This document shows, one piece after another, positions 1 through 8,075 of a DNA stretch of 33,313 nt. The translations under genes and the position numbers were made by a program. The stretch is from a virus. Positions within the stretch are counted from its first letter, which is position 1; each line of letters starts with the position of its first letter. The DNA is taken from positions 1 through 33,313 of the IMG/VR virus record IMGVR_UViG_3300032242_001765, one strand, 5' to 3'. Under the pieces are notes generated by a model. That model searched no databases, had not been told where the DNA came from, and saw only the letters and a program-made list of their open reading frames with translations.

Positions 1-1
1 C

Positions 2-151
2 CTCGACCCCGAATACTGTCGGTGGGCCTTGGAGCATATTAAAAAGTCTGGACCGCAACTCAAGGCCGCCTTGCGGCTACGGATAAACCAAAAGGACAAC
101 GAGGCCCATGGCATGATGAAAAAACCAGTAATACGAACTGGGGGCGATTGA
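2..151 (+). CDS. C-terminal end of an unknown protein (5' partial)
   Basis: An open frame enters from the left edge and ends at TGA 149-151, giving 49 residues that begin LDPEYCRWALEHIKKSGPQL. The D-P-E-Y-C-R-W-A-L piece resembles the short P-x-x-Y-x-R-W-x-L module found at the C-terminus of some phage exonucleases and in DUF3820-type proteins, but the match is too short to assign a function. The stop overlaps the next start (TGATG at 149-153), so it is translationally coupled to the gene after it. The basic tail (MMKKPVIRTGGD) has no recognisable domain. Confidence 0.6.
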   Translation, partial: LDPEYCRWALEHIKKSGPQLKAALRLRINQKDNEAHGMMKKPVIRTGGD

Positions 152-492
152 TGAAAGAATCAGAGACATACTCAGAGCTTGGATATAGAAACGACCCAAC
201 ATCGATAAAGAACGCCTCTCCATGTTGCGGTATCGAGATGATCCTAGACGATATTTACCTGGTCACGAAAAGAGATGACGGAACGAGCGGGAGGAAAGTA
301 ATAGGCAACGTGCTTTGTTGTTTCAATAAAAAGCACAAAGGTCTGTTGATGGCCGTCGGGAGAGTCAAGCCAGTTTACGAGTATCGTGGTAATTTGAACC
401 CAGAGGCGTGGCGCAAGATGAAACTCGCTCATCATCACGCGCCGTTTTACTTCATTGAAAAAGACAGGGTATTGATTCCAGAATCAAAATAA
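151..492 (+). CDS. Hypothetical protein with two Cys-Cys pairs
   Basis: 113 aa, starting at the ATG that overlaps the preceding stop by one base; a TTG codon sits directly before it but the ATG is the better start. Not recognised. Visible features are two CC pairs (ASPCCGIEM near residue 26 and VLCCFNKK near residue 58) and a late HHH run (KLAHHHAPF), which together could bind a metal; this is inference. It ends in TAA overlapping the ATG of the NinG-like gene (TAATG), so it belongs to the same early operon. Confidence 0.65.
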   Translation: MKESETYSELGYRNDPTSIKNASPCCGIEMILDDIYLVTKRDDGTSGRKVIGNVLCCFNKKHKGLLMAVGRVKPVYEYRGNLNPEAWRKMKLAHHHAPFYFIEKDRVLIPESK

Positions 493-962
493 TGATCCCC
501 AAAGGCATGACGGTCAAAGAGTTTTATGCTCGCTACAACGAACGCCGCAAGAAGCGGCGAGCAAAGGCTCAAAAGTTGTGGGCGCACCCGCCGCGTCAGT
601 TTTTGCGTAAACAAAACGATACGGCTTGGAGCTTTGCTATATTGCGCCGAGATCGGAACAAGCGGGCCGGGCTTTGCGTACTTTGCTCTAAGTGGCCAAT
701 GACCGTAGCTTGCCATATTATTCCGAAGCAACGCGGGGATTCAATTCGTTGGGATCTTGATAATGGCTATGGCGGTTGTAACAACTGCAACTACGGCGAA
801 TTTATGAATCGTTCGCTTTACCGAGAAATTCATATTGAGCGCTTCGGTCGTGAGTTATACTCGCGGCTCGAAGAACAGGCTAGAACGAAGATCAAGTTTT
901 CAGTCGCAGACCTTCGGGATATTGGCCGAGGACTACGGGACTACGCGGAGGCATTGAGATAA
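492..962 (+). CDS. NinG/Rap-like recombination protein with zinc/HNH-type fold
   Basis: 156 aa. The N-terminal third is highly basic (RRKKRRAKAQK near residues 18-28). The core carries CVLC (near residue 73), then VACHIIPK, then CNNCNYGEFMN, a C-x2-C...H...C-x2-C arrangement typical of the lambda NinG (Rap) family, which contains a zinc-binding HNH-like fold and acts on branched recombination intermediates such as Holliday junctions. The W-D-L-D-N-x-x-G-G-C spacing between the two cysteine pairs matches that family. Length is a little below lambda NinG (about 200 aa). Start and stop overlap both neighbours (TAATG), so it is in the early operon. The family call is from motif memory, not a search. 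Confidence 0.72.
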   Translation: MIPKGMTVKEFYARYNERRKKRRAKAQKLWAHPPRQFLRKQNDTAWSFAILRRDRNKRAGLCVLCSKWPMTVACHIIPKQRGDSIRWDLDNGYGGCNNCNYGEFMNRSLYREIHIERFGRELYSRLEEQARTKIKFSVADLRDIGRGLRDYAEALR

Positions 963-1129
963 TGTCGATACTTAAGCAGTTGAAAGCAGTTGAGCCTTTT
1001 GAGATTGACGACGGATCTTTGTTTGACGCCGCCTATGTTATCCAAAAGGCCAACGAACTAGCAAAGCGGCAAACCAACGCCGATGCAGCTTTTTTGGTTA
1101 TGTTCCTTGCCGGGAAGTGGGCGAAATGA
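962..1129 (+). CDS. Small hypothetical protein
   Basis: 55 aa, ATG at 962 overlapping the TAA of the NinG-like gene and TGA at 1127-1129 overlapping the next ATG (ATGA at 1126-1129). The tight overlap on both sides is the main support. The sequence (MSILKQLKAVEPFEIDDGSL...) has a mixed charged composition and a hydrophobic C-terminal part (DAAFLVMFLAGKW). It is not recognised. Confidence 0.6.
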   Translation: MSILKQLKAVEPFEIDDGSLFDAAYVIQKANELAKRQTNADAAFLVMFLAGKWAK

Positions 1130-1302
1130 CAACCGTATTTCGAGTTATGGTTTTAATAGCGAGCTTCACATTTTTCATACTAGCTATCGATTTGGTTATG
1201 AAAAAAGTAGACGCGGATTGTAGCGCCGCGGGATCTCAAAGAGCAATCGCGCAAGCCCTTGAGAGAATAGCGAACTCCATGGAATATCGAAACCAAAAAT
1301 GA
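1126..1302 (+). CDS. Small single-span membrane protein
   Basis: 58 aa from the ATG of the ATGA overlap at 1126; an in-frame GTG at 1117 is a less likely start. Residues 4-25 (VFRVMVLIASFTFFILAIDL) form one clear transmembrane helix with a short cytoplasmic N-terminus, followed by a charged, probably helical tail (IAQALERIANSM). The shape, an N-terminal anchor plus a helical tail, resembles small phage inner-membrane proteins such as i-spanin-like or superinfection-exclusion proteins, but there is no family-specific motif. It ends in TGA overlapping ATG 1299. Confidence 0.6.
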   Translation: MTTVFRVMVLIASFTFFILAIDLVMKKVDADCSAAGSQRAIAQALERIANSMEYRNQK

Positions 1303-1694
1303 TAAATGATAAACTCACAAAGCATTCTATTCGAGCGAGCCGTAGCCGCCGCCGAGCAGTACATGTTGTGGAGGGTAGACCAGGGCGACAAGCTCTATTT
1401 GCCGAGGAAGAAAAAGAAAGAGAAGGACTTGATTACTCCTCTTGGTCAGCGCAGGTCAAGGTTGTCGTCGGACCAAAAGCGCGAGGAAGTCTGGTGGTGG
1501 GTCCACAAAGAAAAGGAGTGGTCGCGCTCTGGGAGAATTTCATCAGCGGGCTACCTAGGACTGCCCCAAATCTCGATGACTTTACCCTGGACAGCCGTCC
1601 GGGTTCAGTTCGCTTTCAACCATCTAAGACCGTCGGAGTGTCGCTACATTGCGGGACTTCTAAACAAAAAAATATCCTTGACAAAAGAAGATGA
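1299..1694 (+). CDS. Unresolved coding region, preferred frame (131 aa)
   Basis: Two long frames overlap here. This one starts at ATG 1299 inside ATGA with the preceding stop and ends at TGA 1692-1694 inside ATGA with the next start, so both junctions match the operon's style. Purine-first codons are moderately enriched throughout. The other frame starts at ATG 1306 and stays open to 1944; its first 130 codons read plausibly (FERAVAAAEQYMLW, then a lysine-rich patch), but its end lies over the lipoprotein gene. The start region is a tandem duplication of ATGATAA (1299-1312), which supplies a start in each frame. A frameshifted single gene, dual coding, or one true and one chance frame all remain possible. 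Function unknown. Confidence 0.4.
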   Translation: MINDKLTKHSIRASRSRRRAVHVVEGRPGRQALFAEEEKEREGLDYSSWSAQVKVVVGPKARGSLVVGPQRKGVVALWENFISGLPRTAPNLDDFTLDSRPGSVRFQPSKTVGVSLHCGTSKQKNILDKRR

Positions 1695-1960
1695 TCGGAC
1701 TAAACTTAGTAATAGTTTATCCGGCCGAAAAAATAGTGAGAAAAACCGTATGCCTAGCAACTATAAGCCTGCTTGGGATATTCTCAGGATGCGCGGGTCC
1801 GTCAAAAACTCATCTTGTCCGGCTTTTAGGCGAGTGCCGAGCGAGCAACCGGGAACACCTGAGACTGTTGCGGGAATATCAAACGGTAGCGGAGCAGTGC
1901 AATGCGAAGCATCCGGAGCAAATTCAGAACCAAGCAGAGTTTGACCTAGGGGGATTTTAA
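1691..1960 (+). CDS. Small lipoprotein
   Basis: 89 aa from ATG 1691 (ATGA overlap). A GTG at 1736 would give a 74-aa form beginning VRKTVCLATISLLGIFSGC, a textbook lipoprotein signal: positive start, hydrophobic core and a lipobox ending S-G-C followed by A-G. The shorter form may be the true start. The mature part is short, charged and probably helical (LVRLLGECRASNREHLRLL). It could be an outer-membrane spanin-like protein or a phage lipoprotein that alters the cell surface; the lysis genes lie about 25 kb away, so a spanin role is only a guess. It overlaps the next ATG (TAATG at 1958-1962). Confidence 0.6.
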   Translation: MIGLNLVIVYPAEKIVRKTVCLATISLLGIFSGCAGPSKTHLVRLLGECRASNREHLRLLREYQTVAEQCNAKHPEQIQNQAEFDLGGF

Positions 1961-2301
1961 TGGACTCTCAAGAAACCGAAACGAAAAAAGAGGCAGAGAC
2001 AGCGGCACTACCTACTCCGTCCGAGAACGAAAAAGAGTACGTCTTCCCAGAACTAGCCGCCAACGAGTGCGGCGCTCATCACGTAGACCTGAAAACGAAT
2101 ATCATGTGGATCGCGATTAAATTGCCGGCCCTTGACTACGAAGGCGCCAAGGCTTTGCTCGACAAGATGAAGTTCGATCTCTACACGATCTATCGCGAGA
2201 TCAGCCGCCAGATGCGTATGTCTCAGAACTTGAAGATGCCTCCGCCTCCGGGCGCCAAGGTCGGCATAGACGAGATGATGCGGGGCCTGCGAGGGAAGTA
2301 G
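1960..2301 (+). CDS. Hypothetical protein upstream of the methyltransferase
   Basis: 113 aa. The first 30 residues are acidic and low in complexity (MDSQETETKKEAETAALPTP), followed by a compact region (HHVDLKTNIMWIAIKLPALD) and a C-terminus with PPPPG (near residue 96). It starts at ATG 1960 overlapping the lipoprotein stop. Its last codons contain GAGGGAAG, which serves as the ribosome-binding site of the next gene. Not recognised. Its position just before ParB-methyltransferase and terminase suggests DNA metabolism or packaging, which is inference only. Confidence 0.6.
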   Translation: MDSQETETKKEAETAALPTPSENEKEYVFPELAANECGAHHVDLKTNIMWIAIKLPALDYEGAKALLDKMKFDLYTIYREISRQMRMSQNLKMPPPPGAKVGIDEMMRGLRGK

Positions 2302-3518
2302 GTGGACACAGTCGCAGATTTGAAACCCGCTCCGTATAACCCCAGGACGATCAGCCCGCATCGCCTGGATGCCCTACGCAAGAGCATGATGCGATTTGGG
2401 GATTTGAGCGGAATCGTATACAACCGACGCACGAAACGTTTAGTCGGTGGCCATCAGCGCGCGAAGCATTTTGATCCGAGTTGGCAGATCCACAAGACGG
2501 AGGCGACCGACAAGACCGGAACAGTGGCTTCCGGATACGTTGAATCTCCAGATGGGCGTTGGACTTACCGCGAGGTGGACTGGGACGAGGCCACGGAGAA
2601 GGCGGCCAACGTAGCCGCGAACGCCGCCGGGGGAGATTTCAACAACACACTGCTCAAGGACTTGGTCATAGATTTGTCGGCCCAGGGATTCGACCTTGAC
2701 CTCCTTCAGCTTAAAGACTTGGACAGTCTTCTTGAATCAATAGATCAGGTTTCAGAGGACGATGTTCCGGACATTAAAAAAGACTGCATTGCAAAGACTG
2801 GTGATTTGTGGGTCCTTGGAAATCACAGGATATTGTGTGGCGATAGCACCGATCAAAAACAAGTTGATCGCCTTTTTGAAGGATCAAAAGCCGACATGGT
2901 TCTTACCGATCCTCCATACGGCGTATCCTACGTCGGAAGGACGAAGGACAAGTTGAAGGTCGAGAACGATAATCTCGACGAAGAAGAACTTGCCACGCTT
3001 GTTAAGGGCGCTTTTGATTGCGCGGAAAAAATTTCTCGGGGGGGGCATTCTGGTATGCAACGGTCCCGGCAGGACCGTTGCACTTGATCTTTGCCCAGGA
3101 CTGGAAACGACGTGGGATTCTCAGGCAGATCATGGTCTGGGTTAAAGACTCCTTTGTCCTGGGGCATTCGGAATATCACTATCAGCACGAGCCAATTCTT
3201 TTCGGATGGACGGAAGGAACAAAAAAGAAAAACGATAATCGAAAGAGAACGTCGGTGTGGAGCTACGACCGACCGAAACGATCAGAAGATCATCCAACTA
3301 TGAAGCCTGTAAAAATGTGGGCGCAGATGATTTTGGATGCTACTGAACCCGGACAGATCGTTTACGATCCATTTTGCGGTTCAGGAACAACGGTTGTCGC
3401 CTGCGAACAGATGTCGCGCAAATCTTTCGCAATAGAAATTTCACCGCAATATGTTGATGTAATTGTAAAACGATGGGAAAACATGACCGGGAAGAAGGCG
3501 GGAAAGTTGGATGGCTGA
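2302..3518 (+). pseudogene. ParB-like / DNA methyltransferase fusion, frame interrupted at a G8 tract
   Basis: GTG start at 2302, seven bases after GAGGGAAG. The first frame gives 261 aa: an N-terminal ParB-like segment (LKPAPYNPR, then LVGGHQRAKHF) and an N6/N4 methyltransferase half with motif IV DPPY at residues 203-206. The frame then fails in a run of eight G (3038-3045) and stops at 3087. The other half continues in the -1 frame to 3518, with A-F-W-Y-A-T, H-P-T-M-K-P and the motif I block DPFCGSGTT near the end. Motif IV before motif I is the beta-class order. One extra G, or a -1 slip, restores a 405-aa protein of normal length for this family. The end overlaps TerS by 8 bases. Explanations are a homopolymer sequencing error, phase variation or programmed slippage; an inactive gene is also possible. 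Confidence 0.8.
3038..3045 (+). repeat. Poly-G tract (G8) at the methyltransferase frame break
   Basis: Eight consecutive G follow CTC at 3035-3037 and precede CATTC. In the upstream frame it reads CGG GGG GGG CAT; in the downstream frame GGG GGG GCA TTC TGG. Nine G would join the two halves. Long G tracts change length readily by slipped-strand mispairing. Confidence 0.9.
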
Positions 3519-3864
3519 AGAAAAAAACGCTTACAAGCACCTTAAGCCAGCGCAGATAGCCGCGGCCTTGCGGAAGTCCCACGGGTTGGTTAGCGTGGCG
3601 GCCAGAATGCTTGGTTGCGCCGTTCAAACCGTATATACCCACATCAGCAAGCATGAGATCGTTGCTCAAGCGATGCGTGAGGCCAGCGACGAAATACTAG
3701 ACCTCGCCGAAGGCAAGCTATTTCAAGCGATAAATGACGGCAACCTTCAGGCGATCACTTTCATTTTGAAAACCAAAGGCCGGACGCGCGGTTACGTTGA
3801 GGAAACTGAAATCGGAACCAAAGACGGAAAACCGCTAGTCGTTCACTTCAAGATAGTAGCCTAA
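3511..3864 (+). CDS. Terminase small subunit-like HTH protein
   Basis: 117 aa starting at ATG 3511, overlapping the methyltransferase end. Residues about 13-46 (QIAAALRKSHGLVSVAARML...VQTVYTHI) form a homeodomain-like helix-turn-helix typical of phage small terminase subunits, which recognise the packaging site and load DNA onto TerL. A second helical part (EILDLAEGKLFQAINDGNLQ) is the usual oligomerisation segment of this group. The large subunit follows 3 bp later, which fits the assignment. It is shorter than many TerS proteins but within range. Confidence 0.75.
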   Translation: MAEEKNAYKHLKPAQIAAALRKSHGLVSVAARMLGCAVQTVYTHISKHEIVAQAMREASDEILDLAEGKLFQAINDGNLQAITFILKTKGRTRGYVEETEIGTKDGKPLVVHFKIVA

Positions 3865-3867
3865 CCG

Positions 3868-5118
3868 ATGCGGGGCAAGAAAGCCCAAACCATGCCTGGG
3901 GTCGAGTATCATCGACCCGCACTCAAAGACTATCAGCTCGCCGCGCTATTCCACGACAAACGATATGCCTTCATCGAAGGCACAACAAAGGCCGGCAAGA
4001 CAATATCTGGCCTTTCCTGGCTTGTCGAAGAGGCCATAAACGGAACATGGACGAATTACTGGTGGGTCGCGCCGGTCTACTCTCAAGCCAAGATCGCCTA
4101 CGAGCGGGCCAAGCGAGCGATCCCAGAGCTAATCGTCAAGGCCAACGAAAGCGATCTCACAATTACTATTATCGGCGGACACGTTCTTTGGTTTAAGAGC
4201 GCCGAGAAGCCGGACAATCTGTTCGGTGAGGACGTCGGAGCGGCGCTACTCGATGAGTGCAGCCGTATGCGCGAGGAAGCCTGGTATGCGATACGAACGA
4301 CGCTCACGGCAACACGCGGAAAGATTCGCTGCATCGGAAACGTCAAGGGTCGTCAGAACTGGTTTTTCCGTCTTTGCCGGCGCGCGGAGTCAGGCGATCC
4401 GGATATGGTTTACGCGAAGATCACCGCGGCCGACGCGGTCAAGGCGGGAATCCTAACACAGGAAGAAATCGACGACGCGAAACGAATACTTCCCGAAGCT
4501 GTCTTCAACGAGCTTTACTATGCGATTCCGAACGAGGACGGCAGCAATCCATTCGGGATAAGTCATATCAAGGCTTGCGTCGCTCCGATATCAACATCTT
4601 CTCCCGTATGCTTTGGAATCGATCTTGCCAAGTCTATCGATTGGACCGTGATAGTCGGGCTCGACCACGCCGCTAACGTCTGTCTATTTGACCGCTGGCA
4701 AAGCCCCTGGCAAGAAACTATAAATCGCCTCGGTTCTTTGGCGAATGGGTATTCAGGACTTGTTGACAGCACCGGCGTCGGAGATCCAGTACTCGAGCAA
4801 CTCCAAAGAGCCGGCAAAGGATTTTATGAAGGCTATAAGTTTACTAGCGAGTCGAAACAGAAACTGATGGAAGGTTTAGCTATCGCAATTCAATCGAGAA
4901 AAATAAAGTTTCCCGACGGTCCAATTCGAATAGAGCTAGAAAATTTTGAATACGAATATACGCGGACAGGAGTTCGCTATACAGCGCCAGAGGGAATGCA
5001 CGACGACTGCGTCATGGCTATCGCTCTTGCCTGGCAATACCATTCCGTCAACTTCGGCGTTAACGCTTCTGCGCAATGGGAATCTTCCGACAAGCCTCCG
5101 ACTCCGGAATGGGAATAA
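3868..5118 (+). CDS. Terminase large subunit
   Basis: 416 aa. It couples ATP hydrolysis to DNA translocation into the prohead and cuts the concatemer. Walker A is EGTTKAGKT (residues 37-45) and Walker B is ALLDEC (near 124-129), with a coupling-type segment GNVKGRQNW further on. The C-terminal RNase H-like nuclease has the expected acidic residues: GIDLAKSIDW (near 250), DSTGVGDP (near 300) and HDDCVMA (near 379). The order and length match a standard TerL. No strong Shine-Dalgarno precedes ATG 3868; an in-frame ATG at 3892 would still leave the motor intact. Confidence 0.93.
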   Translation: MRGKKAQTMPGVEYHRPALKDYQLAALFHDKRYAFIEGTTKAGKTISGLSWLVEEAINGTWTNYWWVAPVYSQAKIAYERAKRAIPELIVKANESDLTITIIGGHVLWFKSAEKPDNLFGEDVGAALLDECSRMREEAWYAIRTTLTATRGKIRCIGNVKGRQNWFFRLCRRAESGDPDMVYAKITAADAVKAGILTQEEIDDAKRILPEAVFNELYYAIPNEDGSNPFGISHIKACVAPISTSSPVCFGIDLAKSIDWTVIVGLDHAANVCLFDRWQSPWQETINRLGSLANGYSGLVDSTGVGDPVLEQLQRAGKGFYEGYKFTSESKQKLMEGLAIAIQSRKIKFPDGPIRIELENFEYEYTRTGVRYTAPEGMHDDCVMAIALAWQYHSVNFGVNASAQWESSDKPPTPEWE

Positions 5119-5120
5119 AA

Positions 5121-5159
5121 AGAAAAAGCATTGACTCTCTCACTTTCATCGGTTACAAT
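5121..5159 (+). promoter_or_regulatory. Sigma70-type promoter upstream of the exported gene pair
   Basis: TTGACT (5131-5136), a 17-bp spacer and TACAAT (5154-5159) give a near-consensus promoter directly after the terminase stop. It is preceded by an A-rich stretch (AGAAAAAGCA) that could act as an UP-type element. Transcription would begin near 5166, about 36 bases before ATG 5202. The 15 bases 5121-5135 recur exactly at 9743-9757. Confidence 0.7.
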
Positions 5160-5201
5160 TAAATCGCAATGGAAAAATGCGGATCACTCCCGGAGGATTC
5201 A

Positions 5202-5717
5202 ATGACCAAGCGCCTCATCGTAAAATTACTCGCCCTCACCGTTTTCGTTCTGTTCTCAGTTAAGGCTCAAGCGGCTACTCAGCCGGGAACCGTTCTTGCC
5301 GACCCGCTCGGTGTCGGTCCTTCAATCTTCGCTCAGAACCTGACGTATCAAGGCGTTCAGAAGTGCTTGATTGAAAGCTCGACCCCGACTTTAGTTGGAG
5401 TTCCTTGCGCTGTCGGAGCCGGAGTTGTTTACGGAATCAGCAACTCAAGCGGAGTCGCTGGAGATTTCGCAATTGCTTGGGACACGACCACGGCCGGTAT
5501 TCCCGCCGCGACTGGTGTTGGAATCGATAAAAACGGAATACGACTTAGCCCCAAGGTTTTCGCTGGAACGACCGTCACCGACTGTACCGATCCTGCTCTT
5601 TGCGGACAATGGCATCCCGTATTTGGTCCCGTTCGCTTCAATCTCGGATTGTCAGCGGTTCGATCCGGAACGAGCAACGCGATTATTTACTACCGCCTCG
5701 ATACGACTACTCCATAA
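5202..5717 (+). CDS. Exported protein with Sec signal peptide and four cysteines
   Basis: 171 aa from ATG 5202, chosen because CGGAGG lies 5-10 bases upstream; an in-frame ATG at 5169 would put 11 charged residues ahead of the signal. Residues 1-23 (MTKRLIVKLLALTVFVLFSV then KAQA) form a classic signal peptide with cleavage after A-Q-A. The mature part is small-residue rich and probably beta-structured, with four cysteines (QKC, VPC, TDC, ALC) suited to two disulfides. It lies between terminase and portal, where phages often place head or moron genes. It has its own promoter at 5131-5159. Function unknown; a virion or host-surface role is inference. Confidence 0.8.
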   Translation: MTKRLIVKLLALTVFVLFSVKAQAATQPGTVLADPLGVGPSIFAQNLTYQGVQKCLIESSTPTLVGVPCAVGAGVVYGISNSSGVAGDFAIAWDTTTAGIPAATGVGIDKNGIRLSPKVFAGTTVTDCTDPALCGQWHPVFGPVRFNLGLSAVRSGTSNAIIYYRLDTTTP

Positions 5718-5740
5718 CGGGAAGAAAGAGGGATAAAAAT

Positions 5741-6139
5741 ATGAGACGAAAGGCTTTCGACCTCGCGATGTTCTTTCTCGCCGCATTCTCTCTTGTCCTC
5801 GTTCTTTCTCCGGCAACGAGGGTTAGAGCGCAAGTAGCGTTTGGTCAGTTGTTGACAACCGGGCAAATGATAATTGGCAACACGGCCAACGGTCCTACGG
5901 CGACTCAGGTATTCGATGCGAACGGGAACAAAACTCTATTGCTCGGAGCTTTTACGTCCGGGCAGTTGACTACCCTTTCATCGCCGACTTCGGGCTACCT
6001 TGTGGTCAATATAACGACCGCCCAGCTCTGTATGTCAACTGGCACCGCCGCCAATACCTTAGGCGCCTGGGTCGTTCTTTCAACCGCCCCTGTATCAAGC
6101 CCGCTTGCCGCAAGCCAAGTGGCAAGCTGCCACTCGTAA
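5741..6139 (+). CDS. Exported protein with Sec signal peptide, two cysteines
   Basis: 132 aa from ATG 5741 with AAGAGGG upstream. The N-terminus MRRKAFDLAMFFLAAFSLVL followed by a short stretch to R-V-R-A is a signal peptide with cleavage before QVAFGQ. The mature part resembles phage surface or fibre building blocks (GYLVVNITTAQLCMSTG, then GAWVVL) and contains two cysteines. It is in the same transcription unit as the exported gene before it, 23 bp away. Not assigned to a named family. The two genes together look like a small secreted cassette inserted between terminase and portal. Confidence 0.75.
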   Translation: MRRKAFDLAMFFLAAFSLVLVLSPATRVRAQVAFGQLLTTGQMIIGNTANGPTATQVFDANGNKTLLLGAFTSGQLTTLSSPTSGYLVVNITTAQLCMSTGTAANTLGAWVVLSTAPVSSPLAASQVASCHS

Positions 6140-6149
6140 GGAGAAATCA

Positions 6150-6287
6150 ATGGACATCCTATCCGCTTTGCTTCAAGTTCAATCAGACGCGAACTATCCC
6201 GACAACTTCACGGTGAGGTATTACGACCTCAAAAAGGCATTGGAGTTGGTAGCCGCGGGACAACAACAGCCGCCAGCGCAGCCGTAA
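6150..6287 (+). CDS. Small hypothetical protein
   Basis: 45 aa. ATG 6150 is preceded by AAGGAGA at 6138-6144, a strong ribosome-binding site, which is the main support. The sequence is mostly helical (MDILSALLQV, then YYDLKKALELVAAG) and ends in a proline/glutamine-rich tail (QQQPPAQP). The portal gene starts 6 bp after its stop. No signal peptide and no recognised family. Confidence 0.65.
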   Translation: MDILSALLQVQSDANYPDNFTVRYYDLKKALELVAAGQQQPPAQP

Positions 6288-6293
6288 CAGCAA

Positions 6294-8075
6294 ATGCCGA
6301 GACGCAAGGGCAAAGCGGCTAGGCCCGGAGATTGGGATTCTGCCAAGATAATTCCTGGCAACAATCCAGCTTCGGCCCTGTTGTCTTTTACCCAAAGAGA
6401 CTACGAGCAGGAAATCTACAGCGATCTTGAAAACCCAAAGACCTCCGCTCTATCGGATGTCCTAACCTCAGTAAAAGACGGAAAATCAAAAATCGTAGAG
6501 GCCGCTGTATTCTGCGCCAGATTCCGCGGCGACGGGACGATGCTTCGAGAGTCTAAGGACGGATCGAAGCCATACAAGATCGTTGTAATGCGCGGGACGA
6601 GCATATCGAAAGAAGATCAGGAAAAACTTAAAGAGTCTCACGTTGAAATCGACGAGAGCTGGCCTTTTCAAAGCAGTAGCGACCTAGGATCAACCTTTAA
6701 CCTCGATCCGAATCAATATACAGAGTTCACGCCTTATTTCAACGGACCTTTCTCGAAGCAACAATATTTCGATTACTTCAAGGGACACGCTCGGGCCTTC
6801 CAAGAATACAACCACAACCCAGCGGCGAAACGAATCGTCGATATTTTCATTCAGTACGCCTTCGGGCGCGGTTTTAAGGTCCTTTGCCGAAATGATTCAT
6901 ACTCTGACAAATGGGACGACTTCAACCGAAACAACCGTATTACCCACAAAATGCGTAAGTATTGGATGCGCGAATATTTGGTTTACGGCGAGAACTTCAT
7001 CGATAAGATACGTTGGATAAGCGTAGACCCTTCGACGATTTACGATATTATTTGCGAGGGATACGACGAATATATCGACAACGTTCTATATTATTATCAG
7101 ATGTTTCAAACCGCCACGCAGATGTACTCTGGAATCGATGTTAAGGGAGTAGCCGGCTCCAAGGACTCTAAGATAGGTCATTATATCGTTCGACAAATCC
7201 CATACGATCAGATCATTCATATTAAGGCGAACGTCATGTCGATCGAGAAGCGCGGAAGATCTATCCTTTACCCTATCCTTGGATGGCTTAAACGATTGGT
7301 CGATACGCTTAACTCTCAGGTCTTAGGAGAGCAGTTAAGGGCTTCTTTTGTTTGGGACGACACGGTCAACGGATCTGCGGCGGATGTTGCGGCCCATGCT
7401 CAAAAGTTCAACTACATACCTGTCGCACCTTCAATTTTCGTTCACAACAAGGCGGTAGAGCGCAAACCTCTTGCCCCAATGTCCGGGGTATCTGTAGGGC
7501 AATCAAACGTCACACAAGAGATACTGGCGCTGATTGCGACCGCTGTAGGGCTTCCCAAGGAACATTTAAACGTAATGATGCAGGGAGGATCTAACCGGGC
7601 GACCGCTGTTGTAGGCTCGGAGCCGTTTACAAAGGTCATCGAGGACCTACAAGAGGACGGAAACGATCTTATACATCAGATTATTCAGGCATTCTGCGAA
7701 CAGAATCAAATCGATTACATCGAACAGGACTGGCAGATTATATTCCCTTCCGTTCAAAAGGACGCGATCAACGACCGATTGAAGGCGATCATGACTTGCG
7801 AAATGAGCGGATGGTTTAGCCATGAGCGCGCCGCGACCATGGCCGCTGCGGAAATGGAGGCCGACTCCTACGATTACGAACAGGAGATGAAAAAGTCTGA
7901 AGAATTTAAGCAGGATCAGATGATAAAGGGATTGCCGGGAAACCCGGCGCCAAATACCGGGAATCCCGGTAAAAACCAACAGCCAGACAATAAGGCCGAG
8001 AAGAAACCGTCTGATACTAACCCTATCCATGGGAAAGGCAAAGCCGACATCATCGCACAGCACAAAAAACTATAG
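6294..8075 (+). CDS. Portal protein
   Basis: 593 aa. Portal rings form the DNA entry vertex and the docking point for terminase and the tail connectors. Family-like features include the stem and clip region with YLVYGENFIDKIRW (near residue 226), I-H-I-K-A-N-V followed by GRSILYPILGWLKRLVDTLN (near residues 320-340), and the later V-G-L-P-K-E-H-L segment with QGGSNRATAV. The C-terminus is charged and disordered (GNPAPNTGNPGKNQQPDNKA), as in many portals. Position after terminase and before a gp7-like head protein supports the call. The start at ATG 6294 has no clear Shine-Dalgarno, so translation may be coupled to the 45-aa gene. Confidence 0.88.
   Translation: MPRRKGKAARPGDWDSAKIIPGNNPASALLSFTQRDYEQEIYSDLENPKTSALSDVLTSVKDGKSKIVEAAVFCARFRGDGTMLRESKDGSKPYKIVVMRGTSISKEDQEKLKESHVEIDESWPFQSSSDLGSTFNLDPNQYTEFTPYFNGPFSKQQYFDYFKGHARAFQEYNHNPAAKRIVDIFIQYAFGRGFKVLCRNDSYSDKWDDFNRNNRITHKMRKYWMREYLVYGENFIDKIRWISVDPSTIYDIICEGYDEYIDNVLYYYQMFQTATQMYSGIDVKGVAGSKDSKIGHYIVRQIPYDQIIHIKANVMSIEKRGRSILYPILGWLKRLVDTLNSQVLGEQLRASFVWDDTVNGSAADVAAHAQKFNYIPVAPSIFVHNKAVERKPLAPMSGVSVGQSNVTQEILALIATAVGLPKEHLNVMMQGGSNRATAVVGSEPFTKVIEDLQEDGNDLIHQIIQAFCEQNQIDYIEQDWQIIFPSVQKDAINDRLKAIMTCEMSGWFSHERAATMAAAEMEADSYDYEQEMKKSEEFKQDQMIKGLPGNPAPNTGNPGKNQQPDNKAEKKPSDTNPIHGKGKADIIAQHKKL

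Noticed and set aside
1306-1944. 212-aa frame overlapping the 131-aa frame and the lipoprotein
   Set aside because: Not listed as a gene because its last third lies over the lipoprotein and reads as non-protein; kept as an open question in the findings.
4257-4676. Plus-strand 139-aa frame inside TerL
   Set aside because: Arg-rich shadow of the terminase frame, whose motifs are intact.
7647-8063. Minus-strand 138-aa open frame within the portal gene
   Set aside because: Lies fully inside a well-supported gene, has no ribosome-binding site and no neighbour on that strand.
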